Under the pieces are notes generated by a model. That model searched no databases, was not told where the DNA came from, and saw only the letters and a program-made list of their open reading frames with translations. Shown piece after piece: positions 35,451-46,300 of a DNA stretch of 64,000 nt (the stretch's first letter is position 1; every line of letters begins with the position of its first letter). The translations under genes and the position numbers were made by a program. Source of the DNA: JAMLHH01 sp035515235 (GTDB lineage Bacteria; Bacteroidota; Bacteroidia; Chitinophagales; JADIYW01); the NCBI GenBank assembly GCA_035515235.1, contig DATJBS010000050.1:54410-118409 (forward strand), read 5' to 3'.

Positions 35451-35771
35451 ATGGCAAAAATTGCTCCTAAACCTGTTCAAGGTAAATACACTACTGCTTC
35501 TGCTTCGGGAATTGAAGGCTTAATGAATAAAATCCCTAAAGGCGATGGCGCATTACTCTTCGACAAAACCAATTATATCCTTATGGGCATTGGTGTTGTA
35601 TTGATTGCTATTGGCTTCATTTTGATGTCAGGCGGAAGACACGATCCCAATGTATTTGATGTCAATGAGATATACTCTGCAAGAAGAATTACAGTCGCTC
35701 CTATTATGATTCTTTTAGGATTTATAGTAGAGATTTTTGCTGTATTGAAAATACCATCAGAAAAAGCATAA
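35451..35771 (+). CDS. DUF3098 membrane protein
   Basis: The 106-residue protein has two membrane helices (about 43-60 and 81-99) joined by a periplasmic loop with RHDPNVFDVNEIYSARRI, a DUF3098 signature. It lies between ftsX and uppP, the conserved Bacteroidota context. A role with FtsX or in envelope assembly is plausible but unproven. Confidence 0.8.
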   Translation: MAKIAPKPVQGKYTTASASGIEGLMNKIPKGDGALLFDKTNYILMGIGVVLIAIGFILMSGGRHDPNVFDVNEIYSARRITVAPIMILLGFIVEIFAVLKIPSEKA

Positions 35772-35777
35772 GCATTC

Positions 35778-36572
35778 ATGGAGTATTACCAAGCTATTAT
35801 TTTAGCCATTATTGAAGGGCTTACTGAGTTTTTGCCTATTTCTTCCACAGGTCATTTAATTATAGGATCAGCCATCATCGGCGTAGAACCTTCCTCTTTT
35901 TCTAAGTTGTTTATGGTCGCCATTCAGTTGGGTACCATACTTTCTGTAGTCGTACTATATTTTAAGAAGTTTTTCCAAAGTATGGATTTCTACTTCAAAC
36001 TATTGGTCGCATTTATTCCTAGTGTAGTATTAGGTTTAATGTTTAGCGATAAGATAGATGAGATGCTTGAAAGTCCGATGACAGTAGCAGTTACATTAGT
36101 AGCTGGTGGAATTATTTTATTATTTGTAGATAAATGGTTCAATAAAGTGGAGTATGAAGATTCTGGAGAAATAGGATATTTGACAGCATTAAAGATTGGA
36201 TTTTTTCAATGTTTAGCTATGATTCCTGGAATGTCTAGATCGGGAGCTACAATTGTAGGTGGTATGACACAAAAATTAAGTAGAAAAGCTGCTGCAGAAT
36301 TCTCTTTCTTCTTAGCTGTACCGACAATGTTTGGAGCTACTGCAAAGAAACTATACGATTTTTATAAAGAAGGCAATGGTATTAATAGTGATGAAATCAG
36401 TTTACTATTAGTTGGGAATCTCATAGGATTTATAGTGGCTATTTTTGCAATCAAATCATTTATAGGATTCTTAAACAAGCACGGATTTAGACTCTTTGGT
36501 ATTTATAGAATCGTAGTAGGCAGTATCATCATTGTACTTTTATTATTAGGGTACGATTTGAATATCATATAA
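35778..36572 (+). CDS. uppP: Undecaprenyl-diphosphate phosphatase
   Basis: The 264-residue polytopic protein has both family motifs: E-x-L-P-I-S-S-T-G-H-L (E17-FLPISSTGHL) and PGMSRSGATI. It removes one phosphate from undecaprenyl diphosphate to recycle the lipid carrier of peptidoglycan synthesis, and gives bacitracin tolerance. It is 6 bp after the DUF3098 gene and 7 bp before truB, so the four genes are probably co-transcribed. Confidence 0.95.
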   Translation: MEYYQAIILAIIEGLTEFLPISSTGHLIIGSAIIGVEPSSFSKLFMVAIQLGTILSVVVLYFKKFFQSMDFYFKLLVAFIPSVVLGLMFSDKIDEMLESPMTVAVTLVAGGIILLFVDKWFNKVEYEDSGEIGYLTALKIGFFQCLAMIPGMSRSGATIVGGMTQKLSRKAAAEFSFFLAVPTMFGATAKKLYDFYKEGNGINSDEISLLLVGNLIGFIVAIFAIKSFIGFLNKHGFRLFGIYRIVVGSIIIVLLLLGYDLNII

Positions 36573-36579
36573 ATCTTCA

Positions 36580-37284
36580 ATGACAGATTATACAGAAGGA
36601 AAAATTTTATTGATCGACAAACCTTTAGACTGGACTTCTTTTGATGTAGTCAATAAACTTAAATACACCTTAAAAAGAAGATTTCCTAAATTAAAAATCG
36701 GTCATGCAGGTACTTTAGACCCTAAAGCTTCAGGCCTTTTAATCGTTTGTACGGGGAAGTTCACTAAGAGAATCACAGAAATCCAAGATCAATATAAAGT
36801 ATATACTGGGAGCTTTTTTTTGGGAGCGACAACAGAATGCTTTGATACAGAAAAACCTGTCAATCAAACTTTTGATATTTCAGGAATTACAGAAACCGAT
36901 ATCCTTCAGAATGTAGAACAATTCAGAGGAGTCATCACACAAACTCCACCTATTCACTCCGCTGTAAAAGTCGATGGAAGAGCCGCATATCATTCTGCTC
37001 GTGAAGGTGTAGAAGTAAAATTAAGAAGCAGAGAAGTCACTATTTATGAATTTGATATCACGAAAATTGAACTGCCTCAGATCTACTTCAGAATCAAATG
37101 CAGCAAAGGAACTTATATCAGAACTATCGCCAACGATTTTGGTTTATCTTTAAATAATGGAGCATATCTTTCTTCATTGAGAAGAGAAGCTATCGGACAA
37201 TATTCCGTAGAAGATGCTTGGCAATTAGAAGATTTCATTCAACATTTACAACAAGAAAGTAATCCAGAAAATGCAGGTTTATAA
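36580..37284 (+). CDS. truB: tRNA pseudouridine(55) synthase
   Basis: The 234-residue protein has the TruB motif GHAGTLDPKASGLL with catalytic D47, and the later KGTYIRTIANDFG. It makes pseudouridine at U55 of tRNA. The length lacks the C-terminal PUA domain of longer homologues. Its end overlaps ribF by 14 nt, a usual bacterial pairing. Confidence 0.95.
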   Translation: MTDYTEGKILLIDKPLDWTSFDVVNKLKYTLKRRFPKLKIGHAGTLDPKASGLLIVCTGKFTKRITEIQDQYKVYTGSFFLGATTECFDTEKPVNQTFDISGITETDILQNVEQFRGVITQTPPIHSAVKVDGRAAYHSAREGVEVKLRSREVTIYEFDITKIELPQIYFRIKCSKGTYIRTIANDFGLSLNNGAYLSSLRREAIGQYSVEDAWQLEDFIQHLQQESNPENAGL

Positions 37285-38212
37285 TGGTCTGAACCATCTT
37301 CCAGAATTCAAGAATACTGTTCTTACAATTGGTACTTTTGATGGCGTACACATGGGACACCAAGTCATCATCCAAAGAGTTAATGAATTAGCGCAACAAA
37401 TTGACGGAGAGAGTCTTATGCTGACATTTGACCCTCATCCAAAATTTGTTCTAAATACCAATCATAAAGACTTAAGGCTCATCTCTACTATTGAAGAGAA
37501 GGTAGAATTATTAGAAAAATTCGGTTTAGACAATTTAGTCATCACTCCGTTTTCTATAGATTTTGCTGCTATGGAAGCTGAAGATTATGTCCAACAAATT
37601 TTAGTAGAACATTTTCATCCCACGATTATCGTAATAGGTTATGATCATAGATTTGGCAAAAATCGAAAAGGTGATATTGAATTACTCAAAAAACTCGGTC
37701 CTAAATACAATTACAAAGTAGAAGAAATCTCTGTACAGACGATCGATGAAATTTCTGTCAGTTCTACTAAAGTAAGAAATGCACTATTAGAAGGCAATAT
37801 AGCTGATGCAAATACATGGTTGGCTCATCCTTTCATCCTTCAAGGCAAAGTCATACATGGCGATAAAATAGGTCGTACTATTGGATTTCCTACTGCAAAC
37901 ATTCAAATCAATCATCACAAAAAACTGATTCCTCCTCCAGGAGTTTATGCCGTATGGGCAGAAGTCAAAGGAAAAAAATATCAAGGCGCTTTAAGCATTT
38001 CATATCGTCCTACTATCTTGGAAGATGGAGAATTGAGAATAGAAGTATATATCATTGATTTTGAAGAAGATATTTATGACGAAGAGGTTCGATTAATATT
38101 TGTAGATCGAATTAGAGGAGATATAAAATTTGAAAACTTAGATCAACTCGTCCAACAAATAAATATAGATGTTCAGCAAGTAAAAAATGTTTTGAATTCA
38201 AATTTGTCTTAG
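37271..38212 (+). CDS. ribF: Bifunctional riboflavin kinase/FAD synthetase
   Basis: The 313-residue protein has an N-terminal nucleotidyltransferase (GTFDGVHMGH at 21-30) and a C-terminal kinase domain with GRTIGFPTANI. It makes FMN from riboflavin and then FAD. The ATG lies 14 nt inside truB. The normal length and both domain motifs are intact. Confidence 0.95.
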   Translation: MQVYNGLNHLPEFKNTVLTIGTFDGVHMGHQVIIQRVNELAQQIDGESLMLTFDPHPKFVLNTNHKDLRLISTIEEKVELLEKFGLDNLVITPFSIDFAAMEAEDYVQQILVEHFHPTIIVIGYDHRFGKNRKGDIELLKKLGPKYNYKVEEISVQTIDEISVSSTKVRNALLEGNIADANTWLAHPFILQGKVIHGDKIGRTIGFPTANIQINHHKKLIPPPGVYAVWAEVKGKKYQGALSISYRPTILEDGELRIEVYIIDFEEDIYDEEVRLIFVDRIRGDIKFENLDQLVQQINIDVQQVKNVLNSNLS

Positions 38213-38217
38213 ATTTG
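38210..38217 (+). promoter_or_regulatory. -7 box TAGATTTG overlapping the ribF stop
   Basis: It fits TAnnTTTG and its first three bases are the ribF stop codon. It lies 24 bp before the next start, so it could separately drive the following lipoprotein gene. The -33 element is not at ideal spacing. Confidence 0.35.
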
Positions 38218-38240
38218 TAAGTTCATTCATTTATATACAA

Positions 38241-38903
38241 ATGAAAAATAAGATTATAATTGTTTTAATTTCTGGTGTTCTATTGACAGCAAATAGTTGT
38301 AATAAAGCTACTAAAAGCGTCATGTCGCCTACTACTCCCATCCCTGTAGAGATTACACCAATTATTCTACCTGATTCCTTTCCTGATACCACATCAGAAT
38401 CCGCTTCAGATATTATAGATAATTATTCTAACTGGAAAATTCAAAAGAAATCCTTAGGCCCTATTTCAATAGGCATGGATGTCAAAGAAGTTAATACACT
38501 ACTTTCTAGTTTCAAAAAACAAAATGCATATGCTGAAGATTTTGGCTTCAGTGGCGGTAGTCCAGCATATATTTATTCAGATAATAATGAACAAATTCTT
38601 GCCATCGTTCAAACATTAAATAATAAGAAAGTATTTGCAATCATCGCTATCAGCGATCAGTTGAAAACAGAGGATGGTATTCATCCAAAAATGTCAGTAG
38701 CAGAATTTTTAAACTTTTATCCGACGATGCGTTTCTTTCTAGATCCTATGAATGGATGGGAATATGCTGAAGAATTGACTAAAGATTGGGATTTTATATT
38801 TACCACCAATAGTAAAAATCGTATTGGAGTGTATACTCAACCTGAAAAATCAACTCTGCCAAAAAGAACAACTGCTATAAATACTTGGATCACGATTAGA
38901 TAG
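38241..38903 (+). CDS. Lipoprotein of unknown function
   Basis: The product is 220 residues. A signal peptide ends at LLTANSC (lipid Cys 20), then a Pro/Ser/Thr-rich spacer precedes a domain starting near 70 (LGPISIGMDVKEVNTLLSSF) that resembles the BamE-type SIGM-x3-EV pattern. It may be an envelope protein. No family is recognised. Confidence 0.65.
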   Translation: MKNKIIIVLISGVLLTANSCNKATKSVMSPTTPIPVEITPIILPDSFPDTTSESASDIIDNYSNWKIQKKSLGPISIGMDVKEVNTLLSSFKKQNAYAEDFGFSGGSPAYIYSDNNEQILAIVQTLNNKKVFAIIAISDQLKTEDGIHPKMSVAEFLNFYPTMRFFLDPMNGWEYAEELTKDWDFIFTTNSKNRIGVYTQPEKSTLPKRTTAINTWITIR

Positions 38904-38949
38904 GCTTTTGAAAGAAACTTAGAAATCTAATTCAATATCTATTCAAAAA

Positions 38950-39774
38950 TTATACAAGTAGACCTTCATCTTTTAGTACAGACTTCACCATATTAGTCGC
39001 ACTAAATGAACCCATTGTGATAATATTATAAATATTATTTTCCTTGCGTCCTGTTTCTTTTAAAATGTTTTCAAGAGAATATCCTTTAGAATGTAAGTCC
39101 AAAACTTTACCATAGAAATCTTCTAAATCTTGCAGTTTAGTGAGAAGATGAGTTTTGCCATTTTTCAATTTTGGATTATGACTACACAATAATTGATCGA
39201 AATCTAAAGCAGTTAATTTCTTCAAGCTTTCAATTTGCAATTTCATGCTTTCAAAATCAGAAAAGTATTTGATTTTATCTGCAACGTACAAATCTCCACT
39301 CAGCAACCAACCTTTCTCTTTCACATAATAGGAATAATGATCGTGGCTATGACCCGGTGTAAATATCGGTTGTAAAATCACTTTTCCAGTATCTATTAAT
39401 TCATGTTCATGCAGTGGTTGAGCAGAAACTTTATCTACGCTACCATTCAAAAGATATCCCAAAGGCGACATGCTATATCCACTCTTCAGGATTTTAACTC
39501 CCGCAGGATGAGCAAGCACCGGAACTTTCCACTTCTTACTGAGATAGCCAGCATTACCAGAATGATCTTCATGATAGTGAGTCAAAATAATTTGATCGAT
39601 GCGATTCTTTTTGAGATGAAATAAAACCTCTTCTCTACTATGTCTTTGACCCGTATCTATCATCGTATTTCCTACCTGATAGACATACACCGTCTGAATA
39701 TTCTTTTTAAAACGATAGATTGAAAACCTAAAAGCATTTAATTCCTCCAACTGAAAAGTCCTCACTCCTATCAT
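38950..39774 (-). CDS. Metallo-beta-lactamase-fold hydrolase
   Basis: The 274-residue protein has the metal motif THYHEDHSG (H66, H68, D70, H71), later His in FTPGHSHDH, and an Asp in GDLYVADK. These are the standard ligands of the metallo-beta-lactamase fold. The C-terminal helical region has about 80 residues. Substrates of such hydrolases include thioesters and lactones; the specific one here is not evident. Confidence 0.85.
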   Translation of the reverse strand: MIGVRTFQLEELNAFRFSIYRFKKNIQTVYVYQVGNTMIDTGQRHSREEVLFHLKKNRIDQIILTHYHEDHSGNAGYLSKKWKVPVLAHPAGVKILKSGYSMSPLGYLLNGSVDKVSAQPLHEHELIDTGKVILQPIFTPGHSHDHYSYYVKEKGWLLSGDLYVADKIKYFSDFESMKLQIESLKKLTALDFDQLLCSHNPKLKNGKTHLLTKLQDLEDFYGKVLDLHSKGYSLENILKETGRKENNIYNIITMGSFSATNMVKSVLKDEGLLV

Positions 39775-40079
39775 TACAATTCATTTATTGTGATATAAAA
39801 ATAAGAATAGAATATTTACCATCCAAACGTTCATTCACGACACCGAAAAATGTTAAAACCTTCATAACATGAAACTTCCAATACGTTTTACAAGTATTTA
39901 TAGTCAAGATGGATAACGAAAGAACATATTATATAGATATTTTACAGCTTTTCATGAGTGCATTTCTTCTATTATTGGTGACATTAGTCATCATCTTATA
40001 GAAATCTTCAACAAATAAAGCCTAGAGATTCTGTTTTCACTGTGAAAGGTTTATTTTTATCAAAAATTGCTGAATACAC
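39775..40079. other. 305-bp spacer between divergent genes
   Basis: This spacer contains the promoters of the metallo-beta-lactamase-fold gene and accC, plus one short ORF at 39909. No clear -33/-7 pair was identified. Confidence 0.5.
39909..40001 (+). CDS. Possible 30-codon single-helix membrane peptide
   Basis: An ATG opens a 30-residue frame with a charged start (MDNERTYYIDIL) and one hydrophobic helix (MSAFLLLLVTLVIIL). The shape resembles small membrane proteins, but without homologues or an RBS it may be chance. Confidence 0.25.
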   Translation: MDNERTYYIDILQLFMSAFLLLLVTLVIIL

Positions 40080-41552
40080 ATGAAAAAAATCTTAGTTGCT
40101 AACAGAGGAGAGATTGCTTTAAGAGTAATGAGAAGCGCAAAAGCTATGGGAATTAAAACTGTAGCAGTCTTTTCAGAAGCAGATAGATTAGCACGACATG
40201 TTAGATTTGCAGATGAAGCAGTGTGTTTAGGTCCAGCACCTTCCAAAGAATCATATTTAAGAATAGATAAAATCATTGAAGCCGCAAAAGCGCTCGATGT
40301 AGACGCCATACATCCAGGTTATGGGTTTTTATCAGAAAATGCAAATTTTGCAAAAGCAGTTACAGACGCAGGAATTATTTTTATAGGTCCAAGCTCCCAC
40401 GCTATCGAAGTGATGGGCAGTAAATTAGCAGCCAAACAAGCAGTTTCTAATTTTGATGTCCCTCTAGTTCCAGGAACTGACCAACCAATTTCTGATGTCA
40501 AAGAAGCTATCGAATTGGCAAAAGGTATAGGCTTTCCTATCTTAATCAAAGCCTCAGCAGGCGGCGGTGGAAAAGGAATGAGACTCGTCGAAAATGCAGA
40601 AGAGCTCGAAGAGCAAATGCAAATGGCGATCAGCGAAGCACAATCCGCTTTTGGTGACGGAAGCGTATTTATAGAAAAATTTGTCACCTCTCCCCGACAT
40701 ATCGAAATTCAAATTTTAGGCGATTCACAAGGAAATATCGTTCATTTATTTGAACGCGAGTGTTCTATCCAAAGAAGACATCAGAAAGTCGTCGAAGAAG
40801 CTCCATCCGCAGTCGTTTCACAAGAAATGAGAACTGCTATGGGCGATGCCGCTATCAAAGTGGCAAAAGCCGTCAATTACGTCGGTGCAGGTACTGTAGA
40901 GTTTATCGTCGACGAGCAATTGAACTTTTTCTTCCTAGAAATGAATACAAGACTTCAAGTCGAGCATCCGGTGACAGAGATGATTACAGGAGTAGATTTA
41001 GTCAAAGAACAAATCCGTATCGCACAAGGACTTCCGATTTCATTCCAACAAGAAGATTTGAAAATTCTCGGTCATGCCATTGAGTTGAGAGTTTACGCAG
41101 AAGATCCAGAAAACAATTTCTTGCCAGATATTGGAAAACTAACTACCTACCGCATTCCAGAAGGTGCTAATATCCGTGTGGACGATGGTATGGAAGAAGG
41201 GCAAGATATTCCTATTTATTACGACCCGATGATTGCCAAGCTTGCTGTTTTTGGAAACACAAGAGATGAAGCTATCAAAAATATGCTGCATGCAATAGAA
41301 GACTATAAAATTGTAGGCGCAAAAACTACACTTCCTTTCGGTACATTCGTCATGAAACATCCGGCTTTTATTTCAGGTGATTTTGATACGAGATTTGTAG
41401 AGAATTATTTCAAACCCAATGACACCGATCAGACTTCATTGGAATTAGCAGCATTACTCGCTTCGAAAATTTATCACGAAAGAAATCAAAACGTCACTTT
41501 TTCAGAAAAAGGAAACCTTTTGAGAAGAAGTAAGTGGTTGATAAACAAGTAG
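40080..41552 (+). CDS. accC: Biotin carboxylase (acetyl/acyl-CoA carboxylase subunit)
   Basis: The 490-residue ATP-grasp enzyme begins ILVANRGEIALRVMRSA, has the Gly-rich ASAGGGGKGMR and the catalytic EMNTRLQVEHPVTE. These match AccC, which carboxylates biotin on the carrier protein using ATP and bicarbonate. accB is not adjacent. Its C-terminal domain differs from short AccC (about 449 aa) by about 40 residues, more like acyl-CoA carboxylase forms. It is followed after 51 nt by structured element copy 2. Confidence 0.85.
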   Translation: MKKILVANRGEIALRVMRSAKAMGIKTVAVFSEADRLARHVRFADEAVCLGPAPSKESYLRIDKIIEAAKALDVDAIHPGYGFLSENANFAKAVTDAGIIFIGPSSHAIEVMGSKLAAKQAVSNFDVPLVPGTDQPISDVKEAIELAKGIGFPILIKASAGGGGKGMRLVENAEELEEQMQMAISEAQSAFGDGSVFIEKFVTSPRHIEIQILGDSQGNIVHLFERECSIQRRHQKVVEEAPSAVVSQEMRTAMGDAAIKVAKAVNYVGAGTVEFIVDEQLNFFFLEMNTRLQVEHPVTEMITGVDLVKEQIRIAQGLPISFQQEDLKILGHAIELRVYAEDPENNFLPDIGKLTTYRIPEGANIRVDDGMEEGQDIPIYYDPMIAKLAVFGNTRDEAIKNMLHAIEDYKIVGAKTTLPFGTFVMKHPAFISGDFDTRFVENYFKPNDTDQTSLELAALLASKIYHERNQNVTFSEKGNLLRRSKWLINK

Positions 41553-41602
41553 ATTCAGGAGCCAAGAGTCAGAAGTCAAGATTATAAATTCTTAAAGATT
41601 CA

Positions 41603-41676
41603 GGGCAGCATTTCCGGCTTTCACTACATCTTCCCTCCGTTACACTTCGGGTGATATTCCGTTCTATCCGGGCTGC
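41603..41676 (+). repeat. Structured downstream element, copy 2
   Basis: It shares the GGGCAGC start, TTTCCGGCTTTC, GTGATATTCC and TTCTATCCGGGCTGC blocks with copy 1. The closing stem is GCAGC (41605-41609) with GCTGC (41672-41676). It lies 51 nt after the accC stop on the same strand. Confidence 0.7.
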
Positions 41677-41799
41677 ACGTATAATTATGAACTTAGAGTT
41701 ATAATTCTTAAGAGCTTAGGCTCACTAGCTATGTCAGCTATAAGTTACTTTTGGTGCTTAGCTACGTTATATCTATTAGCTCAAAAATCACTTATTAAG

Positions 41800-42540
41800 A
41801 TGATAGTTCGCAAGTCAAAACATGGTCTACACATTATTTTGCATTCAGCTCATGGTTTATTAGCTGCAAAAATTGCTCACGAAATCAAACCAGATTTAAG
41901 ACCAATAAATTGGTTAGAAACCATCATTTCTATATCAGATCACGATGACCGTCAATTGAATTTTGATGAAAAAGATTACTTGTCAAAACTTGGTGTGCCT
42001 TTAGACTTCACTGAATGCCACGACAGCATTAATGAAATAGTGAAAAGAATGCAAAGAGTAATTCGATTGGCTGTTAATAAATCTAGTTGGGTCAGGCTCA
42101 TGATTTCATATCACTTAGAATATCTATACTCTGATATGCGAGCAGAAAGTAAAAGAATTGATTCCTTTTTAACTCATGAAGAAACAGAACGAAAATTAGT
42201 TCATCAACTCTACAATATTTCAGACACTAAAGGAAGAGAGATTTATCAAATTCTATTATTCTGTGATCGTCTTTCGCTCATTTTATGCAAAGACGAAACG
42301 CCTTCTATAGGTAGATTTTTGGAAATCAATAAAACCATAGGAAACAAGCATTATGTGATTGAAAGAAGAGAAGACAATAAGTTGATGATATCACCATGGA
42401 TTTTTGAAAAAGATGAATTTGAACTTCAAATTGAAGAAAGACTTATCGAACAATTATCTTTTAATTCTTCTAAAGAATTTGAGAATATCCTATTGAGTAC
42501 TCCACCAACACTTTTATCTTGGACTTTAATTAAAGCATAA
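41800..42540 (+). CDS. DUF3891 protein
   Basis: The product is 246 residues from the ATG at 41800 (MIVRKSKHGLHIILHSAHGLLAAKIAHE), the start used by DUF3891 proteins. The frame is open from 41731 but those 23 residues do not match the family. The HxxH-like and SDHDDRQLNF segments suggest an HD-type helical fold. The function is unknown. A CYTH-domain gene starts 4 nt after its stop. Confidence 0.75.
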   Translation: MIVRKSKHGLHIILHSAHGLLAAKIAHEIKPDLRPINWLETIISISDHDDRQLNFDEKDYLSKLGVPLDFTECHDSINEIVKRMQRVIRLAVNKSSWVRLMISYHLEYLYSDMRAESKRIDSFLTHEETERKLVHQLYNISDTKGREIYQILLFCDRLSLILCKDETPSIGRFLEINKTIGNKHYVIERREDNKLMISPWIFEKDEFELQIEERLIEQLSFNSSKEFENILLSTPPTLLSWTLIKA

Positions 42541-42544
42541 AGAA

Positions 42545-43015
42545 ATGCCACAAGAAATCGAAAGAAAATTTTTAGTCAATCATGATAAGTGGAATCTATT
42601 TAATAAACCTAAAGGTCTTCATTTTAGACAAGGATATTTGTTGACAGATCCTAACAAAACGATTCGCGTTAGACTCACACCTGATAAGGGATTCCTAACC
42701 ATCAAAGGACTTTCTATTGGCGCTACAAGACCGGAATACGAATATGAAATCCCTATTCAAGAAGCCAAAGAATTATTAGATCAGTTTTCTATTTCCGAAC
42801 TCTCTAAAATTAGATATCTCATTCATTTCGAGGGTAAAGTATGGGAAGTCGATGAGTTTTTAGGTGAAAACTCAGGATTGATTGTGGCTGAAATTGAGCT
42901 AAAAAGTGAAGATGAAATTTTCAAAATACCTGATTGGATAGATAGCGAAGTCACCTCAGAAGAGAAGTATTACAATTCTAACCTTACGATTCAACCTTAT
43001 AGCAAGTGGGAATAA
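42545..43015 (+). CDS. CYTH-domain triphosphatase-like protein
   Basis: The 156-residue protein opens EIERKFLV (residues 4-11), the ExExK motif of the CYTH fold that coordinates metal and triphosphate. IRVRLTPDKGFLTIKG and WEVDEFLGEN complete the tunnel residues. Small bacterial CYTH proteins hydrolyse inorganic tripolyphosphate. It is 4 nt after the DUF3891 gene. Confidence 0.85.
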   Translation: MPQEIERKFLVNHDKWNLFNKPKGLHFRQGYLLTDPNKTIRVRLTPDKGFLTIKGLSIGATRPEYEYEIPIQEAKELLDQFSISELSKIRYLIHFEGKVWEVDEFLGENSGLIVAEIELKSEDEIFKIPDWIDSEVTSEEKYYNSNLTIQPYSKWE

Positions 43016-43344
43016 AGGATAGGATTTTATCATTACTTAGAATGTATTTATCATTCATAAAAAACTCTTTTACACTCTAATAAATTTCTCTAGTCTTATC
43101 ACTCAGCAATTACTAAATTTCTATAACCCTGTCATTCCGACAGAGAAGAAATCTATTGACATTTTTATATTTTCCAATTCAGTCAATTCATTCATCAGAG
43201 TTCTGTAAGTCATCCAAATAAGACATTTTTAATAATAAAAGTTCAACTTTTAATCAAAATCATATGTTTCATACGTTCTGAAGTTATACAATCTGTTTTA
43301 TAAATATAAAAAAGTAAATTTGAAGATATTAGTGAAGAAAGATA
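43016..43344. other. Intergenic region before the second restriction operon
   Basis: It holds a truncated copy of the GTCATTC interspersed repeat (43131-43155) and a TAAATTTG box (43315-43322) that fits TAnnTTTG and lies 22 bp before the hsdR start. The rest is AT-rich without other structure. Confidence 0.5.
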
Positions 43345-46300
43345 ATGACTAAAGAATATCAAATAGAAGAAAATCTAATCGAACAGCTCAAAGGCTTGAA
43401 ATATACCTATCGGCCTGATATTACCAATAGAAAATCACTTGAACAGAATTTTAAAGCAAAATTTGAAGCTCTTAACCGTGTACGATTATCAGAAAGTGAA
43501 TTTTTGCGTTTGAGAGAAGAAATCATTGAACCTGATGTTTTCGTTGCTTCCAAAAAACTACGGGAGAATCAGTATTTCCAACGGGAAGATGGAACTCCAC
43601 TGCATTACACTTTAGTCAATATTAAAGATTGGTGTAAAAACGACTTTGAAGTCATCAGTCAATTACGCATCAATACAGAAAATAGCTTTCAGCGATACGA
43701 TGTTATTTTATTAATCAACGGTTTGCCAGTAGTACAAATCGAGCTTAAAAATCATGAAGTTACTCATAGAAAAGCCATGCAGCAAATTGTAGATTATAAA
43801 AATGATCTAGGCAATGGCTACACTAATACTTTGATGTGCTACATGCAATTGTTTATTGTGAGTAACGGATTCAGAACGCTGTATTTTTCCAACAATAAAA
43901 ATGAACATTTTCAATTCAATGCAGACGAACAATTCTTACCTGTTTACGAATTAGCAGATGTAAACAATAAAAAAATCAATCGATTGGATGCATTTACTGA
44001 GAAATTTCTCTCGAAATGTACCCTTGGAGAAATGATCAGCAAATATATGGTATTGGTAGAAAGTGAGCGAAAACTGCTCGTAATGCGACCTTACCAAGTG
44101 TATGCTGTAAAAGCAATTGTAGATTGCATTAAAGATAATCGAGGAAACGGATATATTTGGCATACTACAGGAAGTGGAAAAACGCTGACTTCATTTAAAG
44201 CTTCTACCCTTCTCAAAGACAATCCTGATATTGAAAAATGTTTATTTGTAGTAGATAGAAAAGACCTTGACCGACAAACTCGTGAAGAGTTCAATAAATT
44301 TCAAGAAGGAAGTGTCGAAGAAAATACCAATACAGAAACTTTGGTCAAACGTTTACTATCTTCCAATTATGCAGACAAAGTAATTGTTACTACTATTCAA
44401 AAATTAGGCCTCGCATTGGATGGCACTAACACCAGAAACTATAAAGAGCGATTAGAACCATTGAGCAACCAACGAGTCGTGTTCATTTTTGATGAGTGTC
44501 ATCGTTCTCAATTTGGAGAAAATCACAAAGCGATTAAAGAGTTTTTTCCAAATGCTCAATTATTTGGATTCACAGGTACGCCCATCTTTGAAGAAAATTC
44601 GACTGCAAAAATAAGAGAAGACCAATACGAAACCTACAAGACCACAGAAAGCATTTTTGAAAAGCAGCTGCATGCATACACCATTACACATGCTATAGAA
44701 GATAGAAACGTTCTTAAATTTCATATCGACTATTATAAAGCTCGCTCCGAATCTGGCGAAAGAAATCATCTAGGCGAAGCCATTACTCAACAAGCAGTTG
44801 CAGAAGCGATTATCGAAAAACACAATACTGCCACCAATCAGCGCAAATTCAATGCGGTTTTAGCGACAGCGTCCATCAATAATGCAATTGAGTATTATAG
44901 AATTTTTAAGACCATACAAGAGCAACTCCAAGCAGAAAATGAAGATTATATCCCGTTAAATATCGCTTGCGTATTTTCTCCACCTGCTCAATTGATTGCA
45001 CAAAATGGAGACCAACAAAGTCAAAAGAATGCAGCTGACATCAAACAACTTCAGGAAGATTTAGCACAAGAAAAAGAAGACAATAAGCAGAATCCTGAAG
45101 AAAAGAAAAAAGCTCTCATTGAAATTATTACCAATTATAACCAACAGTTTGGTACTAATCACGACATCAATAATTTTGATATCTATTATCAGGATATTCA
45201 AAGACGAATCAAAGACCAAAAATTCAGCAATAAAGATTATCCACACAAAAACAAGATAGATATTACCATAGTAGTAGATATGCTGCTCACAGGTTTTGAT
45301 TCTAAATACTTGAATACACTTTATGTGGACAAGAACTTAAAATATCATGGCTTAATTCAGGCACTCTCTCGTACTAATCGCGTGCTGAATGATACCAAAC
45401 CTTATGGGAATATTTTAGATTTCCGTTCACAACAAGATGCTGTAAATCAAGCTATCACCCTATTTTCTGGTGAAGACAGCAGTAAAGCCAAAGAAATATG
45501 GATGGTGGATCCCGCTCCTGTGGTGATAGACTACTATCAAGATGCAGTAAGGAAACTTGGGGTGTTTATGCAGCAACACAATTTAGCAAACGAACCACAA
45601 GAAGTCTATAACCTGCAAGGCGATGCTGCGAAGATTACCTTTATTAAAAACTTTAAAGAAGTACAGCGCCTTAAAACTCAGTTAGATCAATATACAGACT
45701 TAGATGATCAGCAACGTGCAAAAATCGAAGCCATTTTACCAAAAGACACTTATCAAGAATTCAAAAGCTCCTATCTCGAAAAAGCGAAGGAATTTAGAAA
45801 AAGACAAGAGGTAGAAGGTGATGATGCTCCCGAAGAGATCCAGCAACTCGACTTTGAGTTCATCCTCTTTGCTTCTGCGGTAATTGATTACGATTATATC
45901 ATGAATCTGACGGCAGATAACTTAGGCAAAAAAGCATCTAAGCAAAAAATGTCCAAAGCTCAAGTCATTAGTTTGCTCAAGTCTAATTCTAACCTAATGG
46001 ACGAAGAAGAAGATTTGACAGCATTTATTGAGCAAGTAGATTGGTCTGTAGGGCAAACTGCTGAGGAATTAAAACAAAACTTTGAAATTTTTAAAGTCGA
46101 GAAATACAATAAGGAATTGGCAAAAATTGCAAGTGATCACGGACTGCAAGCGACCACCTTAAAAACCTTTGTGGAACAAATCATGAACCGAATGATTTTT
46201 GACGGAGAAAAATTGACCGACCTCATGGCACCTTTAGAACTAGGTTGGAAACAACGAAGCCAAGCAGAAATAGCCTTGATGAAAGATTTAGCACCTCAAT